A DNA stretch of 64,000 bases. It comes from Curtobacterium sp. GC_Cur_3. Lineage in GTDB: Bacteria; Actinomycetota; Actinomycetes; Actinomycetales; Microbacteriaceae. The first letter of the stretch is position 1. The number at the start of each line of letters is the position of its first letter. Below the pieces are notes generated by a model. That model made no database searches and was not told the origin of the DNA. It worked only from the letters and a program-made list of their open reading frames with translations. A program made the position numbers and the translations under genes. Below are positions 43,665 to 52,248 of the stretch, one piece after another. The DNA lies in NCBI RefSeq assembly GCF_026544205.1, contig NZ_JALNUI010000004.1:1-64000 (forward strand), in the 5' to 3' direction.

Positions 43665-45194
43665 GTGACGGACACGCACCTCGAGATCGAGCGCACGTAC
43701 GACCTGCCCGACGACGCCAGCCTCCCGGACCTCATCGGGGTCGGCGGCATCATGCAGGTCGACCACCAGGAGCCCTTCGAGCTCGACGCCACCTACTGGG
43801 ACACCGAGCGCTACGACCTCGTCGCCGCGCACGTCACGGTCCGTCGGCGCACGGGCGGCACGGACGCCGGCTGGCACATCAAGCGCGCCGAGTCCGACAC
43901 CGTCCGGCACGAGGAGCACTTCCCGCTCACCGACGACGCCGACACGGTGCCGGTCGAGGTCCTCGCCGCACTGTTCACCGAGCGCCGCGGCCGCGGTCTC
44001 CACCCGGTCGTGCGCATCACGACGACCCGCACGGTCACGCGACTCCTCGACGAGGACGGCGACCAGATCGCCGAACTCGCCGACGACCGCGTGAGCGCCG
44101 AGCGTCTCGACGACGACGCCCCCGCCGACCCTCGCACCTGGCGAGAAGCCGAGGTCGAGACCGTCGAGGGGGTCGACCAGCAGGTCGCCCACGAGTTCCT
44201 CCGGTCGCTCGACGGCCGCTTCGCCGCAGTCGGAGCCGGCCCCGCCGCCGTCGCGTCCAAGCTGGCACGTGGGCTGGCAGGAGCACCCGCACCGCGCCTC
44301 CAGTCCGCGGACAAGCCCGACAAGGGCACCGTCGCCCGCGCGATCACCAAGCGACTCAAGAAGCTGCGCTCCGCGCTGCTCGGCCAGGAGGCCCGGCTCC
44401 GCTCCGGCGACACCGCCGGCCTCCGCGAGACGGCCGAGACCGCGCTCGGGGTCGCCGCCGTCCTGCAGACGTACCGTCCGGCGTTCGCCGCGACGGAGGA
44501 CCTGGACCGCGCCGCCGAGGCGGCGGACGCCCTGGCAGCCGTCACCGCCAAGGCCGCACTGGCCGAGTACCTGATCGAGCGGCTGCCGCGTGCCTCGTCG
44601 CCCGCGCAGGACGAACTCGTCGACGCGATGACCCGTGAGCGCATCCTGGCGTCGACCCGGGAGCGCCGTGACCAAGCTTCCCGCGACGTCGTGGCGTTCC
44701 TGCACACCGAGGCGTTCCTGGAGCTCCTCGACGCCCTCGACGACGCCGTGGAGCGTCCCGCGCCGACCGCGTGGGCGCTGCGCTCCCCGAAGCACGCGGC
44801 GCAGGACGTCTCTGCCATCGTCAAGCCCCACGTTCGGCAACTCGTCCGTGACGCCGTGGCCGATGACACCTCGGACACCGCCGCTGCGCGCGAGGCTGCC
44901 GACCGTGCCACCACCGAGCTGGCGTGGCAGGCGACCATGCGTGCCCGGATGGCGATGGACCTGCTCGGGGACGACGCCTTCCCGCACGCGCTGTGGAAGC
45001 GGATCGGTGCTGCGGCGGACGTCCTCACGGAGCGGGTGCGGTCGCTGTACGCCCTCGATGCGCTGCGGGCCAACGCGGCGATCGCGGAGCGCGGCGGTGA
45101 GTCGACGTTCGGGTACGGCGTGCTGGCGGGCGACCGGGTGCGCCTGGCAGAGGAGTCCTACGACGAGGCGGTGCACGCGCTCAACCGCGTGTGA
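43665..45194 (+). CDS. CYTH and CHAD domain protein
   Basis: Two-domain protein linked to polyphosphate and inorganic triphosphate, 509 residues. The CYTH domain (about 1-200) starts with HLEIERTYDLP, the ExExR/K-type metal and triphosphate motif, and contains GWHIKRAESDTVRHEEHFPL. The CHAD domain (about 220-505) is helical and rich in His, Arg and Lys and is expected to bind polyphosphate. Whether the CYTH part is a triphosphatase or an adenylyl cyclase cannot be decided; triphosphatase is usual in this arrangement. A TAGACA box lies seven bases before the GTG start. Confidence 0.9.
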   Translation: MTDTHLEIERTYDLPDDASLPDLIGVGGIMQVDHQEPFELDATYWDTERYDLVAAHVTVRRRTGGTDAGWHIKRAESDTVRHEEHFPLTDDADTVPVEVLAALFTERRGRGLHPVVRITTTRTVTRLLDEDGDQIAELADDRVSAERLDDDAPADPRTWREAEVETVEGVDQQVAHEFLRSLDGRFAAVGAGPAAVASKLARGLAGAPAPRLQSADKPDKGTVARAITKRLKKLRSALLGQEARLRSGDTAGLRETAETALGVAAVLQTYRPAFAATEDLDRAAEAADALAAVTAKAALAEYLIERLPRASSPAQDELVDAMTRERILASTRERRDQASRDVVAFLHTEAFLELLDALDDAVERPAPTAWALRSPKHAAQDVSAIVKPHVRQLVRDAVADDTSDTAAAREAADRATTELAWQATMRARMAMDLLGDDAFPHALWKRIGAAADVLTERVRSLYALDALRANAAIAERGGESTFGYGVLAGDRVRLAEESYDEAVHALNRV

Positions 45195-45234
45195 CGCCGG
45201 GGCGCGCGCGTGTGCGCGTGCGCTCGTGCCCGTC

Positions 45235-45272
45235 CATCGAGGGAGCAGACGGCGTCGTCTGCTCCCTCGATG
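45235..45272. terminator. Hairpin terminator between convergent genes
   Basis: CATCGAGGGAGCAGACG pairs perfectly with CGTCTGCTCCCTCGATG around GCGT. It sits between the CYTH-CHAD gene and the convergent peptidase gene and can serve both strands. Confidence 0.88.
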
Positions 45273-45283
45273 TGGTTCGGGCC

Positions 45284-47455
45284 CTAGCCCGCCGCGATCG
45301 GCGCCGCCGAGGCCGCCGCGGGGGAGACGTCGGCCAGTCCGAGCGTGTCGAGGATCCACGCGAGCTCGAAGGCGCGCTCCTGCCACGAGGCGTAGCGGCC
45401 GCTGACGCCACCGTGCCCCGCGGCCATCTCGGTCTTCAGGAGCACCGGGGCACCGACCTCGCGGAGCTTCGCCGTCCACTTGGCGGGTTCGACGTAGAGC
45501 ACGCGGGTGTCGTTGATCGAGGTGACCGCGAGGATCGCCGGGTACTCGACGTCGGTGCGGACGTTCTCGTACGGGCTGTACTCGCTCATGTAGCGGTAGA
45601 CCTCGGGGTCGTGGAGCGGGTCGCCCCACTCGTCCCACTCGATGACGGTCAGCGGCAGGTCGGGGTCGAGGATGCTCGTGAGTGCGTCGACGAACGGCAC
45701 GGCGGCCACGATGCCGGCGAAACGGTCCGGGGCGATGTTGGCGACGGCGCCCATCAGGAGTCCGCCGGCGCTGCCGCCCTCGGCCACGAGCTGGTCGGGG
45801 CTGGTGCGTCCGGTGGCGATGAGGTGGTCGGCGACCGCGACGAAGTCCGTGAAGGTGTTCTTCTTCGTCAGGGTCTTGCCGTTCTCGTACCAGTGCCGGC
45901 CGAGTTCGCCGCCGCCGCGCACGTGGGCCACGGCGAAGACGACGCCGCGGTCGAGCAGCGACAGGCGCATCACGCTGAAGCCGGGGTCGATCGAGTACTC
46001 GTACGAGCCGTAGCCGTACAGGTGCAGCGGCGCCGGGGCCTCGGCGTCGACGGCGTCCCGGCGCCACACGAGGGAGACCGGCACTCGGGTGCCGTCCTCG
46101 GCCGTGGCCCAGTCGCGCTCCTGCACGTAGTCGTCAGGGTCGTAGCCGCCGAGCACGGGCTGGCGCTTCAGCACCGTGACCTCGCCGGTCGCCAGGTCGA
46201 GGTCGCTCACCTCGGACGGGGTGACGAACGAGGTGAACCCGATGCGGAGCGTCGGCTGGTCCCACTCCGGGTTGCCGCCGAGGCCGGCGGAGAACAGGGC
46301 CTCGTCGAAGGGGACCTCGCGGGACTCGCCGTAGCCGTCGCCCTCGATCGGGATGATCGCGACACGGGGGAGGGCCTCCGCGCGGTACTCGATCGCGAGG
46401 TGGCCGGCGAAGGCGTCGGCGGACTCGATGCGTCGCTCGGTGTGGTGCGGGACGACGACGCGGCGGTCGGTCTCGGAGGTCGGGTCGTCGGCGGGGACGT
46501 CCACGAGCTCGAAGTTCTCGGCGCCGTCGTTGTGCAGCACGAGCAGGCGGTCGCTGCCACCGACGATGGCGTGCTCGATCTCGTACTCGACGCCCTCGCG
46601 CCGGGGCCACACGACGTGGAACTCGCCCGTCGGGTCGGCGGCGTCGAGGATCCACGCCTCGGACGTGATCTTCGAACCGAGCTCGATGACGATGTACTGC
46701 GACGACCGCGTCACGCCGATGCCGACCCAGTAGCGGTCGTCGGGCTCCTCGAACACGACGACGTCCTCGGTCGAGGAGGTCCCGACGGAGTGCCGCCAGA
46801 TGCGGTCCGGGCGCCAGGAGTCGTCCACGGTGGGGTAGAAGACGTAGCGGCCGGAGGGGTCGAACGTGGCGCCGGAGCCGGTGTTCTCGACGACGTCGGG
46901 CAGGTCCTCGCCGGTGGTGAGGTCGCGGACGTGCAGGGTGTAGCGCTCGTCGCCGGCGACGTCCACGCCGTACAGCAGCCGGGTGCCGTCGTCGGAGATG
47001 TCGTAGGACCCGAGCGAGAAGAACTCGTGGCCGTCGGCCAGGGTGTTGCCGTCGAGGACGACCTGCTCGCCGGGGAGCGTGGCCGCGCTCTCCTCGAGCG
47101 AGGGCGGGGTCCAGTCGTCCGGACCGCTGATCGGGGCGCGGCACTGGACGCCGTACTGGCTGCCCTCGGCCGTGCGCGTGAAGTACCACCACTGGCCCAT
47201 GCGGACCGGGACCGAGAGGTCGGTCTCCTGCACGCGGCCCTTGACCTCGCCGAAGATGCGCTCGCGCAGGGCGGCGAGGTGGTCGGTCGACGCGGCGGTG
47301 TGGGCGTTCTCGGCTTCGAGGTACGCGATGGTGTCCGGCGACTCCTTGTCCCGGAGCCACTCGTAGTCGTCGACGAAGTCGATGCCGTGGTGGGTCCGGG
47401 TGACGGGCCGCTTGTCGGCGGTGGGCGGGGTGGTCGCTTCGTGCTCGCTGCTCAC
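45284..47455 (-). CDS. Prolyl oligopeptidase family (S9) peptidase, oligopeptidase B-like
   Basis: Cytoplasmic serine peptidase cleaving short peptides, probably after basic residues if it is a true oligopeptidase B. It has 723 residues. An N-terminal beta-propeller is followed by the alpha/beta-hydrolase domain. The nucleophile is in EGGSAGGLLMG near residue 561, the acid in INDTRVLYVEPAKW and the histidine in MAAGHGGVSGRY. No signal peptide is seen. The GTG start lies about 10 bases after the Fic gene stop, so the two form a minus-strand operon. Confidence 0.94.
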   Translation of the reverse strand: MSSEHEATTPPTADKRPVTRTHHGIDFVDDYEWLRDKESPDTIAYLEAENAHTAASTDHLAALRERIFGEVKGRVQETDLSVPVRMGQWWYFTRTAEGSQYGVQCRAPISGPDDWTPPSLEESAATLPGEQVVLDGNTLADGHEFFSLGSYDISDDGTRLLYGVDVAGDERYTLHVRDLTTGEDLPDVVENTGSGATFDPSGRYVFYPTVDDSWRPDRIWRHSVGTSSTEDVVVFEEPDDRYWVGIGVTRSSQYIVIELGSKITSEAWILDAADPTGEFHVVWPRREGVEYEIEHAIVGGSDRLLVLHNDGAENFELVDVPADDPTSETDRRVVVPHHTERRIESADAFAGHLAIEYRAEALPRVAIIPIEGDGYGESREVPFDEALFSAGLGGNPEWDQPTLRIGFTSFVTPSEVSDLDLATGEVTVLKRQPVLGGYDPDDYVQERDWATAEDGTRVPVSLVWRRDAVDAEAPAPLHLYGYGSYEYSIDPGFSVMRLSLLDRGVVFAVAHVRGGGELGRHWYENGKTLTKKNTFTDFVAVADHLIATGRTSPDQLVAEGGSAGGLLMGAVANIAPDRFAGIVAAVPFVDALTSILDPDLPLTVIEWDEWGDPLHDPEVYRYMSEYSPYENVRTDVEYPAILAVTSINDTRVLYVEPAKWTAKLREVGAPVLLKTEMAAGHGGVSGRYASWQERAFELAWILDTLGLADVSPAAASAAPIAAG

Positions 47456-47464
47456 CGTGCCAGC

Positions 47465-48748
47465 CTAGGCCGCGTCCTCGTGCACGAGCTCGCGGCGCAC
47501 GCTGTCGCGCACCCCGACGGCGACCCGCTCGGCGAAGGCGTCCAGCTCGGTGGCGACCCCGGTGACCAGCCAGGCCCGGCCTCGGCGGCGCTGCGTGACC
47601 GGACGGATGGTCCTGGTGCGCTCGAGCGTGCGGACCAGGGCGTCGACCGATGCGGGACCGGACCCGGGCGGACGCCGCCGGACAGCGACGACGAGGTCCT
47701 CGGCGTCGTCCTCGGTCAGGACGGCGTCGCGGGAGAGCTCGGGGAGCGGCCAGGGGAGCTGCCGATGGAGGTCCTCGGCATGCTCGTCGAGCAGCAGTGC
47801 CGCCAGCGCCGCCTCGTCGCACACCGTCCCGATCGCCACCGCGAGGTCGGCGACGAAGTCGTGCACGAAGCCGGAGCGGTACCGGGCGAGGTGCTCGAAG
47901 TACCGCGACCGGTCGGCCACGAGTGCGGTGGCGACCGGCACGGTGATCGTCGTGGTGAGCCCGCGGCGGCGCAGGACCGCCCCGATGAGCGCACGCCCGA
48001 CGCGCCCGTTCCCGTCCGTGAAGGGGTGGACGGACTCGAACTGGGCGTGCGCGATCGCCGCCTGCGCGACGGGGTGCAGGTCGTCACGCTCGAGGAACGC
48101 GACCAGGTCAGCCATGGCACCGGGGACGAGCTCCGGTGGTGGCGGGACGTACGTCGCGAGCCGCGGGCTGCCGCCCCCGCCGATCCAGTTCTGCACGGTG
48201 CGGTACCGGCCGGCGTCGCGGCCGTCGAGCGGGTCGTCGCGCATCAGGTCGTGGTGCGCGGCGAGGATCGAGCGCTCGGTGATGCGACCGGCGCCCGCAT
48301 CGCTGCCCGTGCTGGCGTCGGCGGTCAGGCGTCGGAGTGCCGTCGTCGCGGCGACCATGAGCGTCGCGCTGCCGTTCGCCCGGACACCGACCACGGCGCG
48401 GGCGTAGTCGTCGAGGTCGGCGTGCTCGTCCTCGATCCGGGACGACGCGACGGCCTCGGTCCGTGCCAGCAGTCCGCCGAGTGCGCCGAGCCGGTCCCCG
48501 TGGTGCTGGTCGAGGTCCAGCAGGGCCGCGGCTGCCCGGTCGAGCAGCGCGAGGTCATCGGGAACGGGGACGTACCGGCGATCGGCGATGGGCGGCGGCA
48601 CGGAGGTCGTGACCGCGGTGCAGAGCCGGTCGGCCCGAGGACCACGGCGCGAACTGCGCCAGGGGCGCTCCGCCGTGCCGTGGACCGTCCACTCGGGAGC
48701 GGGAGCGGGAGCGGGAGCGGGAGCGAGACCGGGGCCGTCGTCGTCCAT
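47465..48748 (-). CDS. Fic family protein (AMP transferase type)
   Basis: Expected to transfer AMP to a protein target. It has 427 residues. The core Fic motif is HPFTDGNGRVGRALIG with His241. An inhibitory helix of the S/T-x3-E type, SSRIED at 102-107, precedes it, so the enzyme is probably self-inhibited (class II). A C-terminal winged-helix-like region follows (LVRTLERTRTIRPVTQRRRG). The N-terminus holds an Ala-Pro run encoded by five copies of a 6-bp repeat. It is not paired with an antitoxin gene. The target is unknown. Confidence 0.92.
   Translation of the reverse strand: MDDDGPGLAPAPAPAPAPEWTVHGTAERPWRSSRRGPRADRLCTAVTTSVPPPIADRRYVPVPDDLALLDRAAAALLDLDQHHGDRLGALGGLLARTEAVASSRIEDEHADLDDYARAVVGVRANGSATLMVAATTALRRLTADASTGSDAGAGRITERSILAAHHDLMRDDPLDGRDAGRYRTVQNWIGGGGSPRLATYVPPPPELVPGAMADLVAFLERDDLHPVAQAAIAHAQFESVHPFTDGNGRVGRALIGAVLRRRGLTTTITVPVATALVADRSRYFEHLARYRSGFVHDFVADLAVAIGTVCDEAALAALLLDEHAEDLHRQLPWPLPELSRDAVLTEDDAEDLVVAVRRRPPGSGPASVDALVRTLERTRTIRPVTQRRRGRAWLVTGVATELDAFAERVAVGVRDSVRRELVHEDAA
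48695..48724. repeat. Five copies of GGGAGC in the Fic gene
   Basis: Bases 48695-48724 are exact tandem hexamers giving an APAPAPAPAP run near residue 10 of the Fic protein. Because the unit is six bases, gain or loss changes linker length but not the frame. Confidence 0.9.
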
Positions 48749-48859
48749 GTGTCCTCCTGTCGTCCTCTCCGAGCGTAGGCACGGCGTCGCCCTGACCAGG
48801 CACTGTCGGAATGTTGTATTTCGCCTCGCCCGTCACCGGCCGTGGCTACCGTGGACGAC

Positions 48860-50056
48860 ATGACCAACACGTTCGCGATCACCGGTGCCCACGTCCCCGT
48901 CACGTCCCAGGAGTTCGACGGCGGTGCCGTCGTCGTGCAGGACGGCCGCATCACCGCGATCGGCGCGGACGTCACGCCGCCGCCGGGCATCCCCGTGATC
49001 GACGCCGCGGGCGCCTGGCTCCTCCCCGGCTTCGTCGAGGCCCACGGGCACGTCGGCATCCACGAGGAGGCGAACGGCCCTGCCGGCAATGACACGAACG
49101 AGCTCACCGGACCCAACCAGGCCGCGGTCCGCGCGATCGACGCCGTGGACATCGACGACGAGGGCTTCCGTGACGCACTGTCCGGCGGCGTCACCGCGAT
49201 CGTCGTCAAGCCCGGGTCCGGCAACCCGATCGGCGGCCAGTCGGTGGCGATCAAGACCTGGGGCGGCCGGACCATCGACGAGCAGCTCATCTCCGACGCC
49301 GTGAGCGTGAAGAGCGCCCTCGGCGAGAACCCGAAGCGCGTCTACGGCGACAAGGGCCAGACGCCCTCCACCCGGCTCGGGGTCGCGAAGGTCATCAGGG
49401 AGGCCTTCGTCGACGCGCAGAACTACCGTGCCGCACGGGACGCCGCCGCCACGAAGGGCGAGCCGTTCGCCCGTGACCTCGCGAAGGAGACCCTCGTCCG
49501 CGTGCTCGACGGCGAGCTCGTCTGGGACCAGCACACCCACCGCCACGACGACATCGCCACCGCGATCCGCCTGTCGGAGGAGTTCGGCTACCGACTCGTC
49601 GTCAACCACGGCACCGAGGGCCACAAGATCGCCGACGTCCTCGCCGCGAAGGACATCCCGGTGATCTACGGCCCGCTCTTCACCAGCCGGTCCAAGGTCG
49701 AGCTCCGCGACCGGGGCATCCCGAACCTCGCGGCGCTCGCCGCCGCCGGTGTCCGGGTGGCGATCACCACCGACGCGCCCGTCGTCCCGATCGCCATGCT
49801 CGTGACGCAGGCGACGATGGCGGTCCGCGACGGCCTGCCCCGTCAGACGGCGCTCGAGGCCCTCACCGTGAACCCGGCGACGTTCCTCGGGTTCGGCGAC
49901 CGCGTCGGGCGCCTCGAAGCTGGTTGGGACGCCGACCTGGTCCTGTGGTCGGGCGACCCGCTGGACGCCACCAGCCGTGCGACCCGGGTGTGGATCGACG
50001 GCACGCAGGTCTTCGCGTGGACCGACGGCGTCGGCGTCACCACGCCGCGCTGGTAG
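48860..50056 (+). CDS. Amidohydrolase family protein (imidazolonepropionase-like)
   Basis: Metal-dependent hydrolase of cyclic amides or related bonds; the substrate is unknown. It has 398 residues. A beta-sandwich N-terminus is followed by the metal motif VEAHGHVGIHEE, then WDQHTHRHDD, VVNHGTEGHK and the catalytic aspartate in ITTDAPVVP. The C-terminal WDADLVLWSGDPLD is typical. TACCGT at 48847-48852 lies seven bases before ATG 48860, suggesting a leaderless mRNA. It is convergent with the PabC-like gene, with only six bases between stops and no hairpin. Confidence 0.9.
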   Translation: MTNTFAITGAHVPVTSQEFDGGAVVVQDGRITAIGADVTPPPGIPVIDAAGAWLLPGFVEAHGHVGIHEEANGPAGNDTNELTGPNQAAVRAIDAVDIDDEGFRDALSGGVTAIVVKPGSGNPIGGQSVAIKTWGGRTIDEQLISDAVSVKSALGENPKRVYGDKGQTPSTRLGVAKVIREAFVDAQNYRAARDAAATKGEPFARDLAKETLVRVLDGELVWDQHTHRHDDIATAIRLSEEFGYRLVVNHGTEGHKIADVLAAKDIPVIYGPLFTSRSKVELRDRGIPNLAALAAAGVRVAITTDAPVVPIAMLVTQATMAVRDGLPRQTALEALTVNPATFLGFGDRVGRLEAGWDADLVLWSGDPLDATSRATRVWIDGTQVFAWTDGVGVTTPRW

Positions 50057-50062
50057 CGCGCC

Positions 50063-50953
50063 TCAGGACTCCCGCGACAGCAGGAACTCGTTCATCTGCT
50101 CCGTCAGGTCGAGGTCCATCGCCTGCTCGTCCCCGTTCACCAGCCGGATCGGGGCGGCCTGCCGGACGCTCGACACCAGCCACAGGGCATCCGCTGCCCG
50201 CAGGTCCGCCATCGTGACGAGCTCGTAGGCCGTCTCGATGCCCTCGGCCTCGGCGAACCGGAAGACGTCCGCCTGCGTGGTGCCGGCGAGGATCCCGATG
50301 TCGGTGCGCGGCGTCACGAGTCGTCCGCCGACCGACATCACCAGGTTGGCGCGGGTGCCCTCGAGCACGTACCCGTCGCTCGAGACGAACAGGGCGTCGT
50401 CGGCGCCGCGCCGGACGGCCTCGCGCAGGGCGGCCATGTTCACCGCGTACGACAGCGACTTCGCGCCCTGCAGCAGCCACGGGGAGGTGCGCTCGACGTC
50501 GTGGCGGTACCCGCGGTCGAGCGTCACGACCGAGATGCCCTGCGTCCTGGCGGGGGTCGAGTCGCCCGAGGCCGCCGCGTACACCCAGCCGGTGGGGCGG
50601 TCGGAGCCCTCGACGCCGCGGGTCATGACCGTCTTCGCGAAGGCCTCGTGCACGGGGTCGAGCTCCGCGCAGACGGCCTCGACCGCGCGGCGCCAGGCGT
50701 CGAGGTCGGGCAGCGGCAGGTCGAGCATGCGGGCCGAGCGCACGAAGCGGTCGAGGTGGGCCTCGAGCGCCTGGGGACGGCCGTCGACGACGGTGATCGT
50801 CTCGAAGACGCCGTCACCGCGGATGATCCCGAGGTCCTGCACCTGGAGGTTCGCGCCGAGCGGGGCCTCGTACGTGAAGGCATCGGCGGCGGGGTCGTGC
50901 GCGGCGGCCTCGCGCGAGGGCTGGTTCAGGACGGCGAGCACGGTTTCGGTCAT
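50063..50953 (-). CDS. pabC: Class IV aminotransferase, probable aminodeoxychorismate lyase
   Basis: PLP enzyme, most likely releasing 4-aminobenzoate and pyruvate from aminodeoxychorismate for folate synthesis. It has 296 residues. The N-terminal active-site region is GIIRGDGVFETITVVDGRPQ. The PLP lysine is in QGAKSLSYAVNMAALREA, and EGTRANLVMSVGG with GILAGTTQADV bind the cofactor. A branched-chain or D-amino-acid aminotransferase is the alternative. The pabB gene at 27638-29134 supplies its substrate. ATG 50953 is preferred over an in-frame TTG upstream. Confidence 0.75.
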   Translation of the reverse strand: MTETVLAVLNQPSREAAAHDPAADAFTYEAPLGANLQVQDLGIIRGDGVFETITVVDGRPQALEAHLDRFVRSARMLDLPLPDLDAWRRAVEAVCAELDPVHEAFAKTVMTRGVEGSDRPTGWVYAAASGDSTPARTQGISVVTLDRGYRHDVERTSPWLLQGAKSLSYAVNMAALREAVRRGADDALFVSSDGYVLEGTRANLVMSVGGRLVTPRTDIGILAGTTQADVFRFAEAEGIETAYELVTMADLRAADALWLVSSVRQAAPIRLVNGDEQAMDLDLTEQMNEFLLSRES

Positions 50954-50972
50954 GCGACCATCCAACCGCAGG

Positions 50973-51323
50973 TCAGCTCTGCTTCGGCAGGGCTCCCATG
51001 AGCTTCCAGACGGCCTCGGTCAGCTCCGGGTGCTGCAGGGCGATGCGACGCAGCCGGTGGTACTCCTCGCCGAGCCTGGTGCCCTGCCCGGAGGCGGGGT
51101 GCATCGACCACTGCGCACTCCGGCGTCCGATCGCGTCGTCCAGCTCGAGGGCCTCCTCGCGGAGGATGAGCACGACCTGCTCGTCGACGCTCGGCAGCAT
51201 CGGCATGAACTCCCACGGGTCGTCGCCCTGCCGACTGCGGTGCTCGACGATCATCGAGATCTCCTCGGCAGCCTCGGCACGCAGCACTTCGAGGCTGCGC
51301 CCGAACCGACGGTGCTCAGCCAT
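50973..51323 (-). CDS. Hypothetical protein, 116 residues
   Basis: I do not recognise the family. It is a soluble, mostly helical protein with no cysteine. Notable stretches are SLEVLRAEAAEEISMIVEHR, EFMPMLPSVDEQVVLILREE and EEYHRLRRIALQHPELTEAV. It is upstream of and in line with the PabC-like gene, 19 bases away, so the two may be co-transcribed. It is divergent from the NUDIX gene. Confidence 0.65.
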   Translation of the reverse strand: MAEHRRFGRSLEVLRAEAAEEISMIVEHRSRQGDDPWEFMPMLPSVDEQVVLILREEALELDDAIGRRSAQWSMHPASGQGTRLGEEYHRLRRIALQHPELTEAVWKLMGALPKQS

Positions 51324-51387
51324 GGTGCCCCCGCAGACCACCTGCCATGGAACGAGCGTACGCCAGATCTTCGGCCAGACTGGACAC

Positions 51388-51912
51388 GTGCCGACCCGTG
51401 ACGAGACCAAGAACCAGCACCCCCGAGTCGTCGTCGTGTACCTGCTGCGCGACGGCGTCGACGGACCGGAGGTGCTCCTCGGGGAGAAGCGCCGCGGGCT
51501 CGGGACGGGGCGCGTGGTCGGCCCCGGCGGCAAGCGCGAGCCGGGGGAGACGGCGGTCCAGACCGCCGTGCGCGAGGTCGCCGAGGAGGTCGGCCTGCGG
51601 CTCGACCCCGCCGACCTGGAGGCTCGTGGCACGTTGGACTACCGGTTCCCGTTCCGACCGTCCTGGTCCCAGGTCTCCGACGTCTTCGTCGCTCGGCGCT
51701 GGTCCGGCACCCCCACCGCGAGCGACGAGCTGGAAGCGCGGTGGATCCCGGTCGACGCGGTGCCGTACGACGCGATGTGGGACGACGCCCGCTCCTGGCT
51801 GCCGAGCGTGCTCCGAGGCGGGAGGGTCGAGGCCCGCTTCACGTTCGCCGAGGACAACGCGACCGTCGCCGGGTTCACGGGCACCGGCGTCGACGCACCG
51901 GCGCTGCCGTAG
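51388..51912 (+). CDS. NUDIX hydrolase, MTH1/8-oxo-dGTPase-like
   Basis: Hydrolyses a nucleoside diphosphate-linked substrate, perhaps oxidised dNTPs. It has 174 residues. The NUDIX box at about 47-69 is GPGGKREPGETAVQTAVREV followed by AEEVGL, matching Gx5Ex7REVxEExGL. The preceding KRRGLGTGRVVGPGGK resembles MTH1-type enzymes. GTG 51388 lies six bases after CAGACT, a possible -10, so the mRNA may be leaderless. Confidence 0.88.
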   Translation: MPTRDETKNQHPRVVVVYLLRDGVDGPEVLLGEKRRGLGTGRVVGPGGKREPGETAVQTAVREVAEEVGLRLDPADLEARGTLDYRFPFRPSWSQVSDVFVARRWSGTPTASDELEARWIPVDAVPYDAMWDDARSWLPSVLRGGRVEARFTFAEDNATVAGFTGTGVDAPALP

Positions 51913-51929
51913 CGCGGCGCGGCGCGGGC

Positions 51930-52214
51930 TCAGCGCTGCTGCTGCGTCCGGGTGCTGCCCGTGCGCGCCTGCTCCGCTTCGGCCATGACGTCAGCGTCCC
52001 CGCTCCGGCCGCCGAGCGGGCGGACGAAGAAGTCGACGATGCCGACGACGATCGCGCCGACGAGCGCGAACATCGCCCACCCGACGAAGAGCCCGGCGGT
52101 GTCGCGGCCGTCCGCTGGTGCCAGGACCACGCTCGAGACCCAGAGCACGGCGGTGAGCGCGAGCAGGACGACGACGAGCGTGACGAGGAGGCGGTGCCAG
52201 GCGGTGCGGGTCAT
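51930..52214 (-). CDS. Small two-pass membrane protein
   Basis: It has 94 residues and unknown function. Two hydrophobic segments, LLVTLVVVLLALTAVLWVSS and GLFVGWAMFALVGAIVVGIV, are followed by a hydrophilic tail ending in a QQQ run. The PADGRDTAGLF loop would be outside. It lies downstream of the ABC-2-like membrane protein gene on the same strand, with 34 bases between. Confidence 0.7.
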   Translation of the reverse strand: MTRTAWHRLLVTLVVVLLALTAVLWVSSVVLAPADGRDTAGLFVGWAMFALVGAIVVGIVDFFVRPLGGRSGDADVMAEAEQARTGSTRTQQQR

Positions 52215-52248
52215 GATCGGCCCAGGATACCGCCCGGCGTGGCGGTCC

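Noticed and set aside
48695-48724. Phase-variation switch in the Fic gene
   Set aside because: The repeat unit is six bases, so slippage cannot shift the frame; at most linker length changes.
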